DNA of 64,000 bases, taken from Bdellovibrionales bacterium. Its GTDB lineage: Bacteria > Bdellovibrionota > Bdellovibrionia > Bdellovibrionales > UBA1609. Shown in pieces: positions 18,033-27,430 of the stretch (its first letter is position 1; the number at the start of each line of letters is the position of its first letter). The notes under the pieces were generated by a model. It did not search any database and was not told where the DNA came from. It saw only the letters and a program-made list of their open reading frames with translations. The DNA lies in contig JAIBAM010000005.1 of assembly GCA_019695175.1 (NCBI GenBank), positions 1-64,000 on the forward strand. The letters are read 5' to 3'. Position numbers and translations under genes: made by a program.

Positions 18033-18788
18033 CTAAATACAAGAATCAGACATGGAATCATAGGTTTTATTATCTAATACACAAAAAAGTTGTTTAGAAA
18101 CTAAAGTAGGATTTCCACCAGCTCCTGTAATCGCAGAATTAATTTCCGTACAAATATCTGAAGTGGAATTTGTACCCGCACAATAGGACTCACTTAAAGT
18201 AAGAACAGAGTTTCCAATGGTAGCATGATTTCCACCACAATTTGCCGGAGGTGAACAATTACTCAAAATAGTTGCAATTTCAGCTGGGGTCGGGACCGAG
18301 TTTGGATCCGCAGGATCGTAACCACCACCAGGTAGTGTTGCAGACATCAAAGAACCAACTACAGCTAGATTGGATAGGTAAACCAATCCATCCACCCCAG
18401 AGGCTTCACAATAAGGTTGAGCTTCTGTGGCCTTAGTAGATGGAGAAAGAGCCAATACCGCAATAAAAGTGGCCTCTTTAGAGGCCAAACTATCTTCAGA
18501 AATTTTCTTGTAAGCATTAGCAATTTTTTCTGTAGTCAAACCACCAGACAGAAATTTAATCGAGCATTTAATAATATTGGCCTGGGAGCTATTATATTTG
18601 GAAATTTTAGCCATACAACTTTCCGCACTGGCGTAATTTGCAGATGAAATCCCATCCAGACACTTTTGTGCCGAAGCTATATCATCCGTCTCTTGACTTT
18701 CACAACTCAACAAAAAAAATGTCATAACAAAAACCATCAGCAAGTTTTGATTTATCCCCATTAAATTAAATTTAATTTGTTTTAACAT
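18033..18788 (-). CDS. Lipoprotein of unknown function
   Basis: The 251-aa product has a lipoprotein signal with lipobox FFLLSC, so the mature N-terminus is a lipidated Cys (about residue 29). The mature part has many Cys residues and helical segments with repeats of the kind AQKCLDGISSANYASAESCM, and then Ser/Thr/Gly-rich stretches. No domain is recognised. GGGGTGAAGAT precedes the ATG. It lies between two related outer-membrane barrel genes on the opposite strand, which suggests, but does not show, an outer-membrane role. Confidence 0.7.
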   Translation of the reverse strand: MLKQIKFNLMGINQNLLMVFVMTFFLLSCESQETDDIASAQKCLDGISSANYASAESCMAKISKYNSSQANIIKCSIKFLSGGLTTEKIANAYKKISEDSLASKEATFIAVLALSPSTKATEAQPYCEASGVDGLVYLSNLAVVGSLMSATLPGGGYDPADPNSVPTPAEIATILSNCSPPANCGGNHATIGNSVLTLSESYCAGTNSTSDICTEINSAITGAGGNPTLVSKQLFCVLDNKTYDSMSDSCI

Positions 18789-19025
18789 ATCTTCACCCCA
18801 CCTGCGGTAATTTATATTTGAGATTTTAGATTTGAGAAATCCGATTTTTAAAGCCCTCTAATCTCTATATCGTCTCATAAATCGATTCCAATAAATAGGT
18901 CCGATCCAATTTAGGTCTTAATTTAGGTCTTCTTTAGATTTCACTTTAAAACTAGCTGAGGCTATCCCTCCGACCCAGATCTTAGTCTGTCTCAACTTGA
19001 TGCAAATTATTTCCGAAAACAAACC

Positions 19026-20150
19026 GTGATTAAATTTTATTTCAAAAAAAAAATAAAAAACTACAAAAAAATATTTTTGTTCATTCCATGGGGAACAATT
19101 CTTTTGGCCCATTCTCCCTTAGTCCACTCAGGTGAAGTGTATGAATTTTACAATGGAGTTCGCTCCTTAGGAATGGGTGGATCTGGTATCGCTGTAGTAA
19201 ATGATGAAACAGCTTTGCTCGTAAACCCTGCTGCACTTGGAAAACTCAGAGATTATTTTATAACGGTCATTGATCCCGAAATTGAGGGGAGCAGCAACGC
19301 CATATCCGTTGCGGGTCTAGATCTACTTGAAATGTTTAGTCCGCAAAAGGCATTGGATAAACTCAACACAGCCAACAATAGAGAAAAACATTTACATCTC
19401 AAAGGACAGGTTTTCCCCTCCCTTGTCGTTCCTAACTTTGGCATTGGCGTTTTTGGAAAGTATTCCATGGATGGTGAAGTGGATGCTACATCCACTCAAT
19501 TCGAATACCATTATTTTAATGATTTTTCATTGGTTGCTGGATTCAATTTTAGACTTTGGGATGGAATTATTAAATTGGGTGCGAATGCACGAGCCACAAA
19601 TCGAGTGATGATTGACCGAACAGATATCCCAACCAGTTCGACAGGATTAACCATTGATAGTTTGGCCAGCGAAGGTTTTGGTGTGGGGTCAGATGCTGGG
19701 CTTATATTGACCGCTCCTATTGTCTGGCTTCCCACTCTCGCGGCGGTTTGGAGGGATGTAGGAAATACGAGTTATAGTTTAAAAGATGGAATTTTTACTT
19801 CGGCAACTACGAAACCTCCCGCCACCCAACAAACTGTGGATGTCGCCCTTGCAGTATTTCCAATTTTAGCCAATACGACAAGAGCCACATTCACCTTAGA
19901 GTATCGCGATGTCTTAACCAGTTCTCAGGAGTTGGATCAATGGCGTCGCACTCATGGTGGAATTGAATTTAATTTTTCAGATGTTTTTTTTCTTCGCGCC
20001 GGCATGAATCAGCATTACTGGACCGCTGGACTGGAAATTTCCATGTTTAACTACCAATTTCAAATGGCGAGTTATGGAGAAGAAATTGGTACGGCAAGTG
20101 CGACACGTGAAGATCGCAGATACACCGTCAAGTTTGCCTATCGGTTTTAG
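19026..20150 (+). CDS. PorV/FadL-like outer-membrane barrel protein, second copy
   Basis: The 374-aa product resembles the protein at 16736-17923. It has a signal peptide ending near VHS-GE, the N-terminal motif VRSLGMGGSGIAVVNDETAL with LVNPAALGKL, and strands such as MNQHYWTAGLEISMFNYQF and SYGEEIGTASATREDRRYTV that match the other protein's ending almost word for word. It ends ...FAYRF. It probably forms an outer-membrane barrel. The start is a GTG at 19026 with a basic N-region (KFYFKKKIKNYKK). The duplication suggests two related but distinct substrates. Confidence 0.75.
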   Translation: MIKFYFKKKIKNYKKIFLFIPWGTILLAHSPLVHSGEVYEFYNGVRSLGMGGSGIAVVNDETALLVNPAALGKLRDYFITVIDPEIEGSSNAISVAGLDLLEMFSPQKALDKLNTANNREKHLHLKGQVFPSLVVPNFGIGVFGKYSMDGEVDATSTQFEYHYFNDFSLVAGFNFRLWDGIIKLGANARATNRVMIDRTDIPTSSTGLTIDSLASEGFGVGSDAGLILTAPIVWLPTLAAVWRDVGNTSYSLKDGIFTSATTKPPATQQTVDVALAVFPILANTTRATFTLEYRDVLTSSQELDQWRRTHGGIEFNFSDVFFLRAGMNQHYWTAGLEISMFNYQFQMASYGEEIGTASATREDRRYTVKFAYRF

Positions 20151-20301
20151 GACTCTATAACTCTTTTGAAGAATAGTTCAGAAACACAACCCACTCTTCG
20201 AACTAACCCTCAGGAAACCTCACAGCAATTTGATTTATTTCTTTTACCTTTTCAATTTTATACGGCTAAAATCAGTCAAAAAAAATATCATAGCTCAATA
20301 A

Positions 20302-21219
20302 ATGTACGAAAGAGGAACAGTTCCAGTGCAAAATGAAGGACTCAAAGAACGCATAAAAAATTGTTTTCTAAAAAAACCTTCACGTTCTACTTTATGGTAT
20401 TGGCTCCTGCTCTCTTTAGCTCTGCACTACCTACCCTTTTTACTTATTTTAGAACCCTTAAGAACCTCAAATAATACAATCTCCCCCATAGAAGTAAAAA
20501 TAGATTCCAGTTCAACTCCTATTACAAAAAAACAACATCTGAGGAGTAAGACCAATAAATGGGCTCTTCAAAAAACCAAAGCTCGTGGTCTTAAATTAAA
20601 GGATCTGATTGTACCCTTTCAACTCTCCTCAGAAAAAGGAAATGGAAAACTAACGCAAGGATCTTCTGAAGGCTTCAGTGTACAACCCTGGGGTTCAGAC
20701 TCCAGTGACTTTCAAAAAATAGGTCAGTTTGATTTTATGAACGAAATATTTTACGAAATTAATAACCTTTTGGATTACCCCTCGATTTTAGCTCAAAATA
20801 AAATTCAGGGAAGCGTCCATTCCTCTTTAATCATAACCCCAAAAGGTCAATGTGATTGGAAAAGTACAAGAATTATTTCAGGTCAGGTTTATTTAAGAGT
20901 TTATACCCTGGATTTATTAAAAAAACTTTGTTTAAAAAATTTTCCCAGAGCTTCACGATTCGAAAAAAATATTCAAGTTGATCTTTCATTTTTGTTTACA
21001 ATTTGGGAATCCAACGATCCAAGCATTAAAAAAGATCAAAGCCGTATTTTAGGAAATATGTTAATGTTCTATAGAAATAGTCACCAAAGTAGAACTCAAT
21101 GGAAATTGGGACCTTTTACAGGAATGTTCCCTATTCCAATTGTGGCTATTGATTTTGGTTGGTTGCAAGAAAATTGGGATCAATATATCAATCATAAAAA
21201 ACCACAAAAATTTTTCTAG
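20302..21219 (+). CDS. TonB-like inner-membrane-anchored protein
   Basis: The 305-aa product has a short cytoplasmic N-terminus, one membrane segment (WYWLLLSLALHYLPFLLILE, about 33-52), a charged linker and a C-terminal region (about 150-235) with the TonB-like pattern YPSILAQNKIQGSVHSSLII followed by TPKGQCDWKSTRI. TonB-like proteins span the periplasm and pass energy from an ExbB/ExbD motor to the outer membrane. No motor gene is adjacent on this strand, but the gliding motor genes begin 1 kb away. The last 70 residues have no TonB equivalent. No good ribosome site is seen before the ATG. Confidence 0.6.
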   Translation: MYERGTVPVQNEGLKERIKNCFLKKPSRSTLWYWLLLSLALHYLPFLLILEPLRTSNNTISPIEVKIDSSSTPITKKQHLRSKTNKWALQKTKARGLKLKDLIVPFQLSSEKGNGKLTQGSSEGFSVQPWGSDSSDFQKIGQFDFMNEIFYEINNLLDYPSILAQNKIQGSVHSSLIITPKGQCDWKSTRIISGQVYLRVYTLDLLKKLCLKNFPRASRFEKNIQVDLSFLFTIWESNDPSIKKDQSRILGNMLMFYRNSHQSRTQWKLGPFTGMFPIPIVAIDFGWLQENWDQYINHKKPQKFF

Positions 21220-21440
21220 AAGACCCTTTCGCGGAGACCGTTCGAAACAGATGGATTATTGGCTATAGACTGCAAAACTCTGTTCTTCCGAAGAACCATC
21301 CCGACTCACCATCCTGAATAAACAATCGACATAATCGATATAATTGATTGCGGCACCAATTTAACACTTAACCACTACGAATCGCAGGGGAATTCCATTG
21401 AAACTTTAAAGAATAGAAAATCTTCTGTCGATAAGTACTC

Positions 21441-22148
21441 ATGCAACAAAAATGGTATTTATTAAAAAATGAAGATCAGATCTTTGGTCCTTTCTCGACG
21501 GAAGAGATCATAGCCTACCATCAGCAAAAACAATCCCCTGAACAAGAATACATATGGGGAAATCCTCAACAAGAGTGGAAAACACTACAATGGTGGAAAA
21601 GTGAACTTCCACGACTCATAAACCAATCCGAAAAAAATAAGCCCACAAAACAGTGGCATTATGCCTTCAATGGTCAAGCTCAAGGACCGTTTACTAGGGA
21701 AGAACTAATCCAAACTTTAAAAGATGTCCAAATTTCAGCAGAATTACTGATCTGGACAAAAGGCATGAAAGCCTGGGCTCCTATTTTTGAATTCAGTGAT
21801 TTGCTTAACGAAATAGGAATTAACAAAAGACAATTTCCCAGAGCAGACATTGAAGGTTCCGTTCAAATACAAATTGGATCGAACAATCGAAAAGGGAGAC
21901 TCTTGACTATCAGCGAGGGCGGATTTGGCGCTGATCAACTCAATGGACTCACCGTGGGTCAAATCCTTAACATTAAAATTGAAAGTGAAGATCTTCATGA
22001 AATCATTCACAGCAAATCAGAAGTCCGATATGTCACTGAAAAAGGGTATGCTGGCTTTAGATTTCAGCATATTAATATGGAAGCAAAGAGTGTTATTATC
22101 CAGTATATGAAGCAATCCCACAGAGTCATGTTGAAAGTCGCGGCCTAA
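21441..22148 (+). CDS. GYF_2-GYF_2-PilZ protein, possible c-di-GMP effector
   Basis: The 235-aa cytosolic product has two GYF_2 domains in a row (about 3-50, WYLLKNEDQIFGPFS; and 69-118, WHYAFNGQAQGPFTREEL) and a C-terminal PilZ domain (about 132-228). The PilZ part keeps RxxxR (RQFPR), while the second motif reads TISEGG instead of D/NxSxxG, so c-di-GMP binding is likely but weakened. GYF domains bind proline-rich peptides. The gene ends 9 bases from the convergent end of the gliding operon, whose FHA-TonB protein is very proline-rich, so a control role in gliding is a fair guess. Confidence 0.8.
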   Translation: MQQKWYLLKNEDQIFGPFSTEEIIAYHQQKQSPEQEYIWGNPQQEWKTLQWWKSELPRLINQSEKNKPTKQWHYAFNGQAQGPFTREELIQTLKDVQISAELLIWTKGMKAWAPIFEFSDLLNEIGINKRQFPRADIEGSVQIQIGSNNRKGRLLTISEGGFGADQLNGLTVGQILNIKIESEDLHEIIHSKSEVRYVTEKGYAGFRFQHINMEAKSVIIQYMKQSHRVMLKVAA

Positions 22149-22157
22149 TTAAAGCCT

Positions 22158-22724
22158 CTATTTCTTTTTAAGAACAGCAAAGTTGATTTCGTATATTCCA
22201 GCTTCAGTTACAGTGTACATGACTTTTTTAATTGAAAGGAAATCTATTTCTTTATCTGCCTCTATGGTGATTTTTCGAAAATCATCCACTTCTTTCGACT
22301 TCACTCCCGAACGATTGGCTTCCACCATGGCCTCTCGAATTTGATTTCCCAAAGATTTCTTTTTTGATTCCCCATCACGGATAACCACTTCCACTTTATC
22401 TTTAAGACTCGGCAAAAGCCAATCGGTTGAATTTTTTAAATCTTGAAAGCTAAGTACTGGAGTATTATTTATTCTCACCCCATCCTTAGAAACCAAGACC
22501 ACGCTGGAGGGCTTTAACTCTTTCACTGTTGAAGCCATCGGAAGAGCCACAGAATCAGACAAAGGTAATATTTGGTTGGTTGTGGCATAATTTTGCAAAA
22601 GAAACACCACCAACACAGTAAACATATCCACCATAGCAGTTAATTGTAAAACGGCGACGGCGCTACGTTTACTTGATGTAACATGACCTCTGTGACTTCT
22701 CTTACCAGGTTTATAAATGGGCAT
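22158..22724 (-). CDS. aglS: TolR/ExbD-type motor subunit, AglS-like
   Basis: The 188-aa product has one membrane helix near the N-terminus (AVLQLTAMVDMFTVLVVFLL) with the conserved proton-path Asp, then a periplasmic ExbD/TolR domain. It is the last gene of the gliding operon. In Myxococcus the AglR-AglQ-AglS motor has one TolQ-like and two TolR-like subunits, as here. The ATG at 22724 is chosen because GGAG is suitably spaced before it; the frame is open nine codons further. It overlaps the preceding gene by 14 bases. Which TolR-like gene equals AglQ and which AglS cannot be told by eye, so the symbol is tentative. Confidence 0.8.
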   Translation of the reverse strand: MPIYKPGKRSHRGHVTSSKRSAVAVLQLTAMVDMFTVLVVFLLQNYATTNQILPLSDSVALPMASTVKELKPSSVVLVSKDGVRINNTPVLSFQDLKNSTDWLLPSLKDKVEVVIRDGESKKKSLGNQIREAMVEANRSGVKSKEVDDFRKITIEADKEIDFLSIKKVMYTVTEAGIYEINFAVLKKK

Positions 22725-23193
22725 CACCAGCTCCAGCAGTAGAAACTGCAATCTCCGGAAAGCCTGTGGTCAAAAGCGCATCCATTCCATCAATTAATGT
22801 TTTATAGGGTAATTCATCCAGAACTGTAATTACAGCATCTACTTTTTCTGGGTACAACTCTTTCACCTTTTTCAATTCAATAAGTAAAGCATCTTTATTG
22901 TATTCCCCGTTCAACTTCGGAATCGTGGTCATAGATCTTCCCACCACAATTCCATAACCTTCTGTCTTAACATCTAGGCGAAATGGAATTTCCGCCCGAG
23001 GTGGTGGCTGAACAGTATCATCACTTGATTTTTTTCCGTAAATCGAACTTCCAATCTGAATCATCGAGACTTGAGTCCAAACCGCAGTGATCAAAAGAAA
23101 AATAATACAGACACTCATGAGGTCAATAAAAGGAACTAGATTCACATCGACCGTTGCTTGCCTGCCCTCTGATTTTTCTTCTATATGAGCCAC
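22711..23193 (-). CDS. aglQ: TolR/ExbD-type motor subunit, AglQ-like
   Basis: The 160-aa product has one membrane helix with a conserved Asp (NLVPFIDLMSVCIIFLLITA) and a periplasmic TolR-like domain ending in TAGAGDAHL. The Asp is the expected proton-binding residue of MotB/TolR/ExbD motors. It starts at a GTG with AAGG upstream, about 94 bases after the TolQ-like gene, and overlaps the next TolR-like gene. Having two different TolR-like subunits with one TolQ-like subunit is a mark of the Agl gliding motor. The assignment as AglQ rather than AglS is tentative. Confidence 0.8.
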   Translation of the reverse strand: MAHIEEKSEGRQATVDVNLVPFIDLMSVCIIFLLITAVWTQVSMIQIGSSIYGKKSSDDTVQPPPRAEIPFRLDVKTEGYGIVVGRSMTTIPKLNGEYNKDALLIELKKVKELYPEKVDAVITVLDELPYKTLIDGMDALLTTGFPEIAVSTAGAGDAHL

Positions 23194-23287
23194 TAATCAA
23201 TTACCTTTCTCTTTTTATTTTTTAAAATAATACCCGTTCAAACCATTTTTCATTTAAAGCCAATGGCTTTAGAAACGATCTTACCTA

Positions 23288-23971
23288 TCAATCTTTCATC
23301 TTATCGCGATTTGCCACAACTAAATTCATTAAAGTCATACTACTTTCTTGCATATCGTTGATAGCACGACCAATGCGAATTTGAAAAAATCCGTAAGTAA
23401 CAATCGAAAATATGGCAACCAAAAGACCAAAAGCCGTACAGTTCAGTGCTTCTGCAATACCTTGAGAAAGCTGAGCTGCTTTTGTCGCCTGATCGGCTTT
23501 GGCCACTCCCGCAAACGACGTGATCAAACCTATAATTGTTCCTAGTAATCCCACCAAAACCGCCACGTTACCAAAAACCGCTAAAAAAGAAGTCCACCCT
23601 TCCAAACGGGGAGTTTCACGAAGAACAGAAGCGTCCATAGCCACTTGCACCTCTTCGTCAGGTCTTTTATTCATAACCTGAATAAGACCCGATTTTAAAG
23701 TATTGGTTAGTGGTGTGGGTCGACTGTCGCAAAAGGCAATTGCTTGCTTGAGGTCCCCTCTCAAAAGCATGGCAAAAAGATTTTCATTTAGGTTCACTTT
23801 ATCCACAGTCAACCTTTGCAAGCTCATCAGACGTTCTAAAACTAAAAACAAAACAATCATTCCGATCAAAGCGATTAACTTCATAATGTCTCCGCCCTGA
23901 CAAAAAGACTTGGCTACAAAGTTACCATATTGGCTACATTTATCTAAGATTTCAACAGTCTGTACGTCCAC
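23288..23971 (-). CDS. aglR: MotA/TolQ/ExbB-type motor subunit, AglR-like
   Basis: The 227-aa product is a TolQ/ExbB family proton-channel protein: a first membrane helix (LIALIGMIVLFLVLERLM), a cytoplasmic part, and two long helices near the C-terminus (VAVLVGLLGTIIGLITSF with LGT, and ALNCTAFGLLVAIFSIVTYG). With the two TolR-like subunits it would form the inner-membrane motor that uses the proton gradient. The start is a GTG with GGGGGG upstream. It lies between the FHA-TonB gene and the TolR genes in the gliding operon. Confidence 0.88.
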   Translation of the reverse strand: MDVQTVEILDKCSQYGNFVAKSFCQGGDIMKLIALIGMIVLFLVLERLMSLQRLTVDKVNLNENLFAMLLRGDLKQAIAFCDSRPTPLTNTLKSGLIQVMNKRPDEEVQVAMDASVLRETPRLEGWTSFLAVFGNVAVLVGLLGTIIGLITSFAGVAKADQATKAAQLSQGIAEALNCTAFGLLVAIFSIVTYGFFQIRIGRAINDMQESSMTLMNLVVANRDKMKD

Positions 23972-24025
23972 GTTGCCCCCCTACGTTACTAAATATTACT
24001 TATCATAACTAACTTATTAAAAACC

Positions 24026-26278
24026 TCATTGCGATGAAAATACAAAAGGGAAAGTCACCCTACCTGTTGTGTCTGGCGGAGGATCAGGAAATTGAATAGA
24101 CTTAATCCTCCCCAGAATACATTGAGCCACTTCCTCATCACCCATGGTGTTGCTTTTGACTACGGCTCTTCCAACCCGTCCTTTTTCTTCAATGTCCCAC
24201 TCAATAACAACTTTACCATATAAATCTGGTTTACGTTGTAAAGATCTTTCATAACAACTTCGAATGCTATTTTTATTTTGCTGGATCAATCGTCGAATAG
24301 CTTCTTTATCCATAGAACCGGTAAAAGAAGCCTCCTGTCCACCCACATCAATATTCACGGAACCTTTGGATCCTATCCCTCCAGAACCATACCCATAGGT
24401 GCCTCCACCTTTACCAGACTTCGTAGTGACTCCAGAAATGCCTACAGTAGCGGAGCCCTTTCCCCCAGCACCAGTGTCTCTGAGTTGAGTTCCCAAATTA
24501 TCTCCAGGACGATTGTCGGCATTGCCAGCAAATCCCGTTGCCTGTTCTGCCAATCCGGCAAGTGTTCCAGAACCACTGAAAGTTTGATTTAATTTGCTTT
24601 GTGTTCCTTTGCTTCCAAAAGCACTCAGTAAACCTGTTTTAGTTGGATCTGGTTTTTCACTAGGGGCATTAGACCCTTCTTTGGGAGACGTTTTAATCGC
24701 CCCTCCGGGGCGAACAGAAACTATTTTTGGTTTCTTATCCTTGATTTGATTGGGGGCCAATTCAGCAGCTTTACCCTGTTCTCCTGGTTTTTTTTGAGAG
24801 AGTTGTGTTGGTGGTTTTGGTTTATCTTCCACTTTTACCACCTGAGGTTGCTTTTTTTCTTCAGGTGGTTTTTCCTCCGCCATTATAATAGTTTTGGGTT
24901 TAGGCCTATCAAAAGTAATAATAGCTTTCCTTAGTGGTTCTTCCAATCGAGCTTCATCAGTCAGGGGCACAGGTGAATAAATAGTCATGTACAATTGAAA
25001 AATAGCTACGACAACGATAGATAAAATAATTCCAGTTAATTCTGTAACCGTTAAATCCAACAATGGGGCCATAAAGGGGCGCGGAGATTCTGGAACGTAA
25101 CGAACAATAATGGAAATCAACCCACCTTGAAAAAGGACTCGAGCCATTTCTCCCTGGGAAACATCCAATTCTAATGAACTATCCACAGAACGCATACGAT
25201 TTTGTTTATAAAGTTCGGCGAATTTTGTTGAAACATTGTCCTTAATTAACTCCCCATTCATGTCCTGAGCAAGACACAATGTCGCCAAGCCGCGAATTTT
25301 AATTAAACTATATTTAGTTCCAACGCCCAAGGTGGGAACCATAAGATCGCAGGTTGGATCAGCACCTATGGTAACAACACCTTGTTGATTAAAGTGATGG
25401 GCCGCTATCACGCGCTCTTTCCAAGTAACTAACACTTCAACAACAGTACCCTTGCTCGGTTTAATAACATCCCGTACATCCACAAAAGCACTCGGGGGAG
25501 CAAATGTTTTACTTCCTTTGGCTTTCAATTTTTTATAATTTATTTTTTGAATTTTATTTTCACCAACAATTTCTCCCATCTCGCTGGTGTGAGTCTCCGA
25601 TGATCCTTTTGCAGAAGACACTTTTGGCACTTTAACATGAGTTGGAGTCAAACCTACAGGTTCTTTTTTTAAGGGTGTCATTTTTGGTTGATTTTGCACT
25701 TCAACAGATTCTTTTATGGGTTTATGCAACCCTTGATTCAAAACACTATTCTGTGAAAAAGGAGATGACTCGGGTATCGAATTTTTTAGTTCCTGTTTAA
25801 TCTCCTTTTTTTCTACTTCAACTCTTTTTTCTATTTCGTTAGGCACAGCATCTGGTTTATTGAAATCAGAAGACATTGGAGTCTGTAGCGGCAAAAGAGG
25901 GGGCTGTTGAAGCTCTTGTGGCGGTATTACAGGAGCCAAAATCACTTTTTCTTTCTGAGGTGGAGCGGATGGCTTTGGCACTCCAATGAAAAATTGCATT
26001 TTAAAGGGGCCAATTTTCAGTTCATCACCAGACTGCAAAGGTTCATCTAAAATTTTTTGTCCATTTTTAAATGTTCCTATTTCAGAACCTAAATCGGCAA
26101 TGTAGTAACCTTCATCTCTTTCTTCAATAACTGCATGCAGTTGAGCCACGGCCGGATCATTCAACTCCAACTGACCTTCATTTTTGTTCCGACCAATAAT
26201 TATTTGTTTAAGGTCAAATTGCTTTACTCCCTCAAGTTTTTCATTGCGGTAAATTCGTAATAAAATTGGAGATTTCAT
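24026..26278 (-). CDS. gltG: FHA-TM-TonB-like gliding protein, GltG-like
   Basis: The 750-aa product has an FHA domain (about 20-98; GR at 29-30, LHAV, DLGSEIGTFKNG), a Pro/Lys-rich cytoplasmic stretch, a second weaker FHA-like fold (about 275-395), one membrane helix (about 411-432), a Pro-rich then Gly-rich periplasmic region, and a C-terminal TonB/AgmX-type domain (about 655-750, IRSCYERSLQRKPDLYGKV). Such proteins link cytoplasmic phospho-signals and the motor to periplasmic partners. Its ATG overlaps the previous stop as ATGA. It matches Myxococcus GltG in form; GltJ-type zinc-ribbon and GYF domains are missing. Confidence 0.85.
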   Translation of the reverse strand: MKSPILLRIYRNEKLEGVKQFDLKQIIIGRNKNEGQLELNDPAVAQLHAVIEERDEGYYIADLGSEIGTFKNGQKILDEPLQSGDELKIGPFKMQFFIGVPKPSAPPQKEKVILAPVIPPQELQQPPLLPLQTPMSSDFNKPDAVPNEIEKRVEVEKKEIKQELKNSIPESSPFSQNSVLNQGLHKPIKESVEVQNQPKMTPLKKEPVGLTPTHVKVPKVSSAKGSSETHTSEMGEIVGENKIQKINYKKLKAKGSKTFAPPSAFVDVRDVIKPSKGTVVEVLVTWKERVIAAHHFNQQGVVTIGADPTCDLMVPTLGVGTKYSLIKIRGLATLCLAQDMNGELIKDNVSTKFAELYKQNRMRSVDSSLELDVSQGEMARVLFQGGLISIIVRYVPESPRPFMAPLLDLTVTELTGIILSIVVVAIFQLYMTIYSPVPLTDEARLEEPLRKAIITFDRPKPKTIIMAEEKPPEEKKQPQVVKVEDKPKPPTQLSQKKPGEQGKAAELAPNQIKDKKPKIVSVRPGGAIKTSPKEGSNAPSEKPDPTKTGLLSAFGSKGTQSKLNQTFSGSGTLAGLAEQATGFAGNADNRPGDNLGTQLRDTGAGGKGSATVGISGVTTKSGKGGGTYGYGSGGIGSKGSVNIDVGGQEASFTGSMDKEAIRRLIQQNKNSIRSCYERSLQRKPDLYGKVVIEWDIEEKGRVGRAVVKSNTMGDEEVAQCILGRIKSIQFPDPPPDTTGRVTFPFVFSSQ

Positions 26279-26610
26279 TTGCCACCTTTTACTTTACGTA
26301 GATCTTCAGAGGTGCGTCTCATTTCCGGCAAAAAATCCTCTCTTAATTTAATAAGTCGTTTAAAGTTGAATTGTTTTTTTTGTAAAAGATAAAAAAGTTC
26401 TGGTTTTTTCAACTCTCCTTGGATCAACTCATCTTCAAAATCAATGGAAGTCTTTTTTTTATCCTTCTCTGCTTTTTCAACTTTTTGTGATGTCTCGACG
26501 TTTTTTTCTGTTATGGGTTGCTGAGCCACTCCCTGTTTTGTGAAAAACAAGAACGCCCCAAGAATAAATATATTCAGTCCATTTCTGCAGCCCTTCACCA
26601 CTTTTTTCAC
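26275..26610 (-). CDS. Small exported protein of the gliding operon
   Basis: The 111-aa product has a signal peptide (GLNIFILGAFLFFTKQGVA-QQ) and a charged helical remainder rich in Lys and Glu (LIQGELKKPELFYLLQKKQF, LREDFLPEMRRTSEDLRKVK). No domain is recognised. It starts at a GTG directly after the stop of the TPR gene and ends with a four-base overlap into the FHA-TonB gene, so it must be co-translated with them. A role as a periplasmic link of the gliding machine is inferred from position only. Confidence 0.75.
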   Translation of the reverse strand: MKKVVKGCRNGLNIFILGAFLFFTKQGVAQQPITEKNVETSQKVEKAEKDKKKTSIDFEDELIQGELKKPELFYLLQKKQFNFKRLIKLREDFLPEMRRTSEDLRKVKGGK

Positions 26611-27426
26611 TTAATTTTCAACTCCGCTCATTTTTGCTTCCAGTTGTTCGATCTTCCTTTGTATGCCGCTATCGTCTTCAGAAAATTTCAGTTTAGCGAT
26701 GATTTTTTTTCCTTCCTTATAGTTTTTCATCTTTTCAATAAGCAGTATAGCGAAGTTCAATAATATATTTGGATTTTTTCCATTCACTTTTACTAAATCT
26801 TGAAAAACATCCCTAGCTTCATTAAAACGACCCAGTGCTGTTAAGGCAACGGCATAGTTATTTGTTGCCTCCAAGGCACCCACTGAACCCGACTTAAGTT
26901 CAGTTTGAAAACCCTTGTAACCCACTTTTAAATATTCCAAGGAGTGATCGTAATCTCGATACTGTAGAAATAACGAACCCAAATTGACGGCACTCACTTT
27001 GTGATCCCCCTTCAACTCCAATGCTTTATGAAATAAGGGGAGAGCTTGTCTTTGTTTATCCATACCCAGCAAAACTAAAGCCATATTATTATGTAATGCT
27101 GGAGAATCAGGATAAAATTGTAGCGCACGATTTAAAATAATTTGAGATAAACCATATTTATTTTGTTCGTAGTAAAACATTGCCAAAGTATTTAAGGCGA
27201 TCAGGTTTTTTTCATCTACACTTAGAATTTTTCTAACTACCTTTAAAAGGGCCTCTTCAGACTGACTAGCACGTGCTTCAGAAAGTGCTTTTAGGTCGTT
27301 ACTATCGATTTCCATCTTCACTGAAACACTCTCCGAGGACTCTGCTTCACCTTTAGCGGCATAAATACCCATGGTGAGACCCAATGAAATTAGAAAAGCA
27401 AAAGAATTTAAAACAAATCTCAACAT
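26611..27426 (-). CDS. Periplasmic TPR protein of the gliding operon
   Basis: The 271-aa product has a signal peptide ending near YAA-KG and then at least four tetratricopeptide repeats (for example NLIALNTLAMFYYEQNKYGL, PALHNNMALVLLGMDKQRQA, VSAVNLGSLFLQYRDYDHSL). TPR proteins serve as scaffolds. In the Myxococcus set, GltC and GltE are TPR proteins of the periplasm or outer membrane, and this one fits either. It begins four bases after the 1062-aa TPR gene ends and is followed at once by the small exported gene. Confidence 0.82.
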   Translation of the reverse strand: MLRFVLNSFAFLISLGLTMGIYAAKGEAESSESVSVKMEIDSNDLKALSEARASQSEEALLKVVRKILSVDEKNLIALNTLAMFYYEQNKYGLSQIILNRALQFYPDSPALHNNMALVLLGMDKQRQALPLFHKALELKGDHKVSAVNLGSLFLQYRDYDHSLEYLKVGYKGFQTELKSGSVGALEATNNYAVALTALGRFNEARDVFQDLVKVNGKNPNILLNFAILLIEKMKNYKEGKKIIAKLKFSEDDSGIQRKIEQLEAKMSGVEN

Positions 27427-27430
27427 AGAA

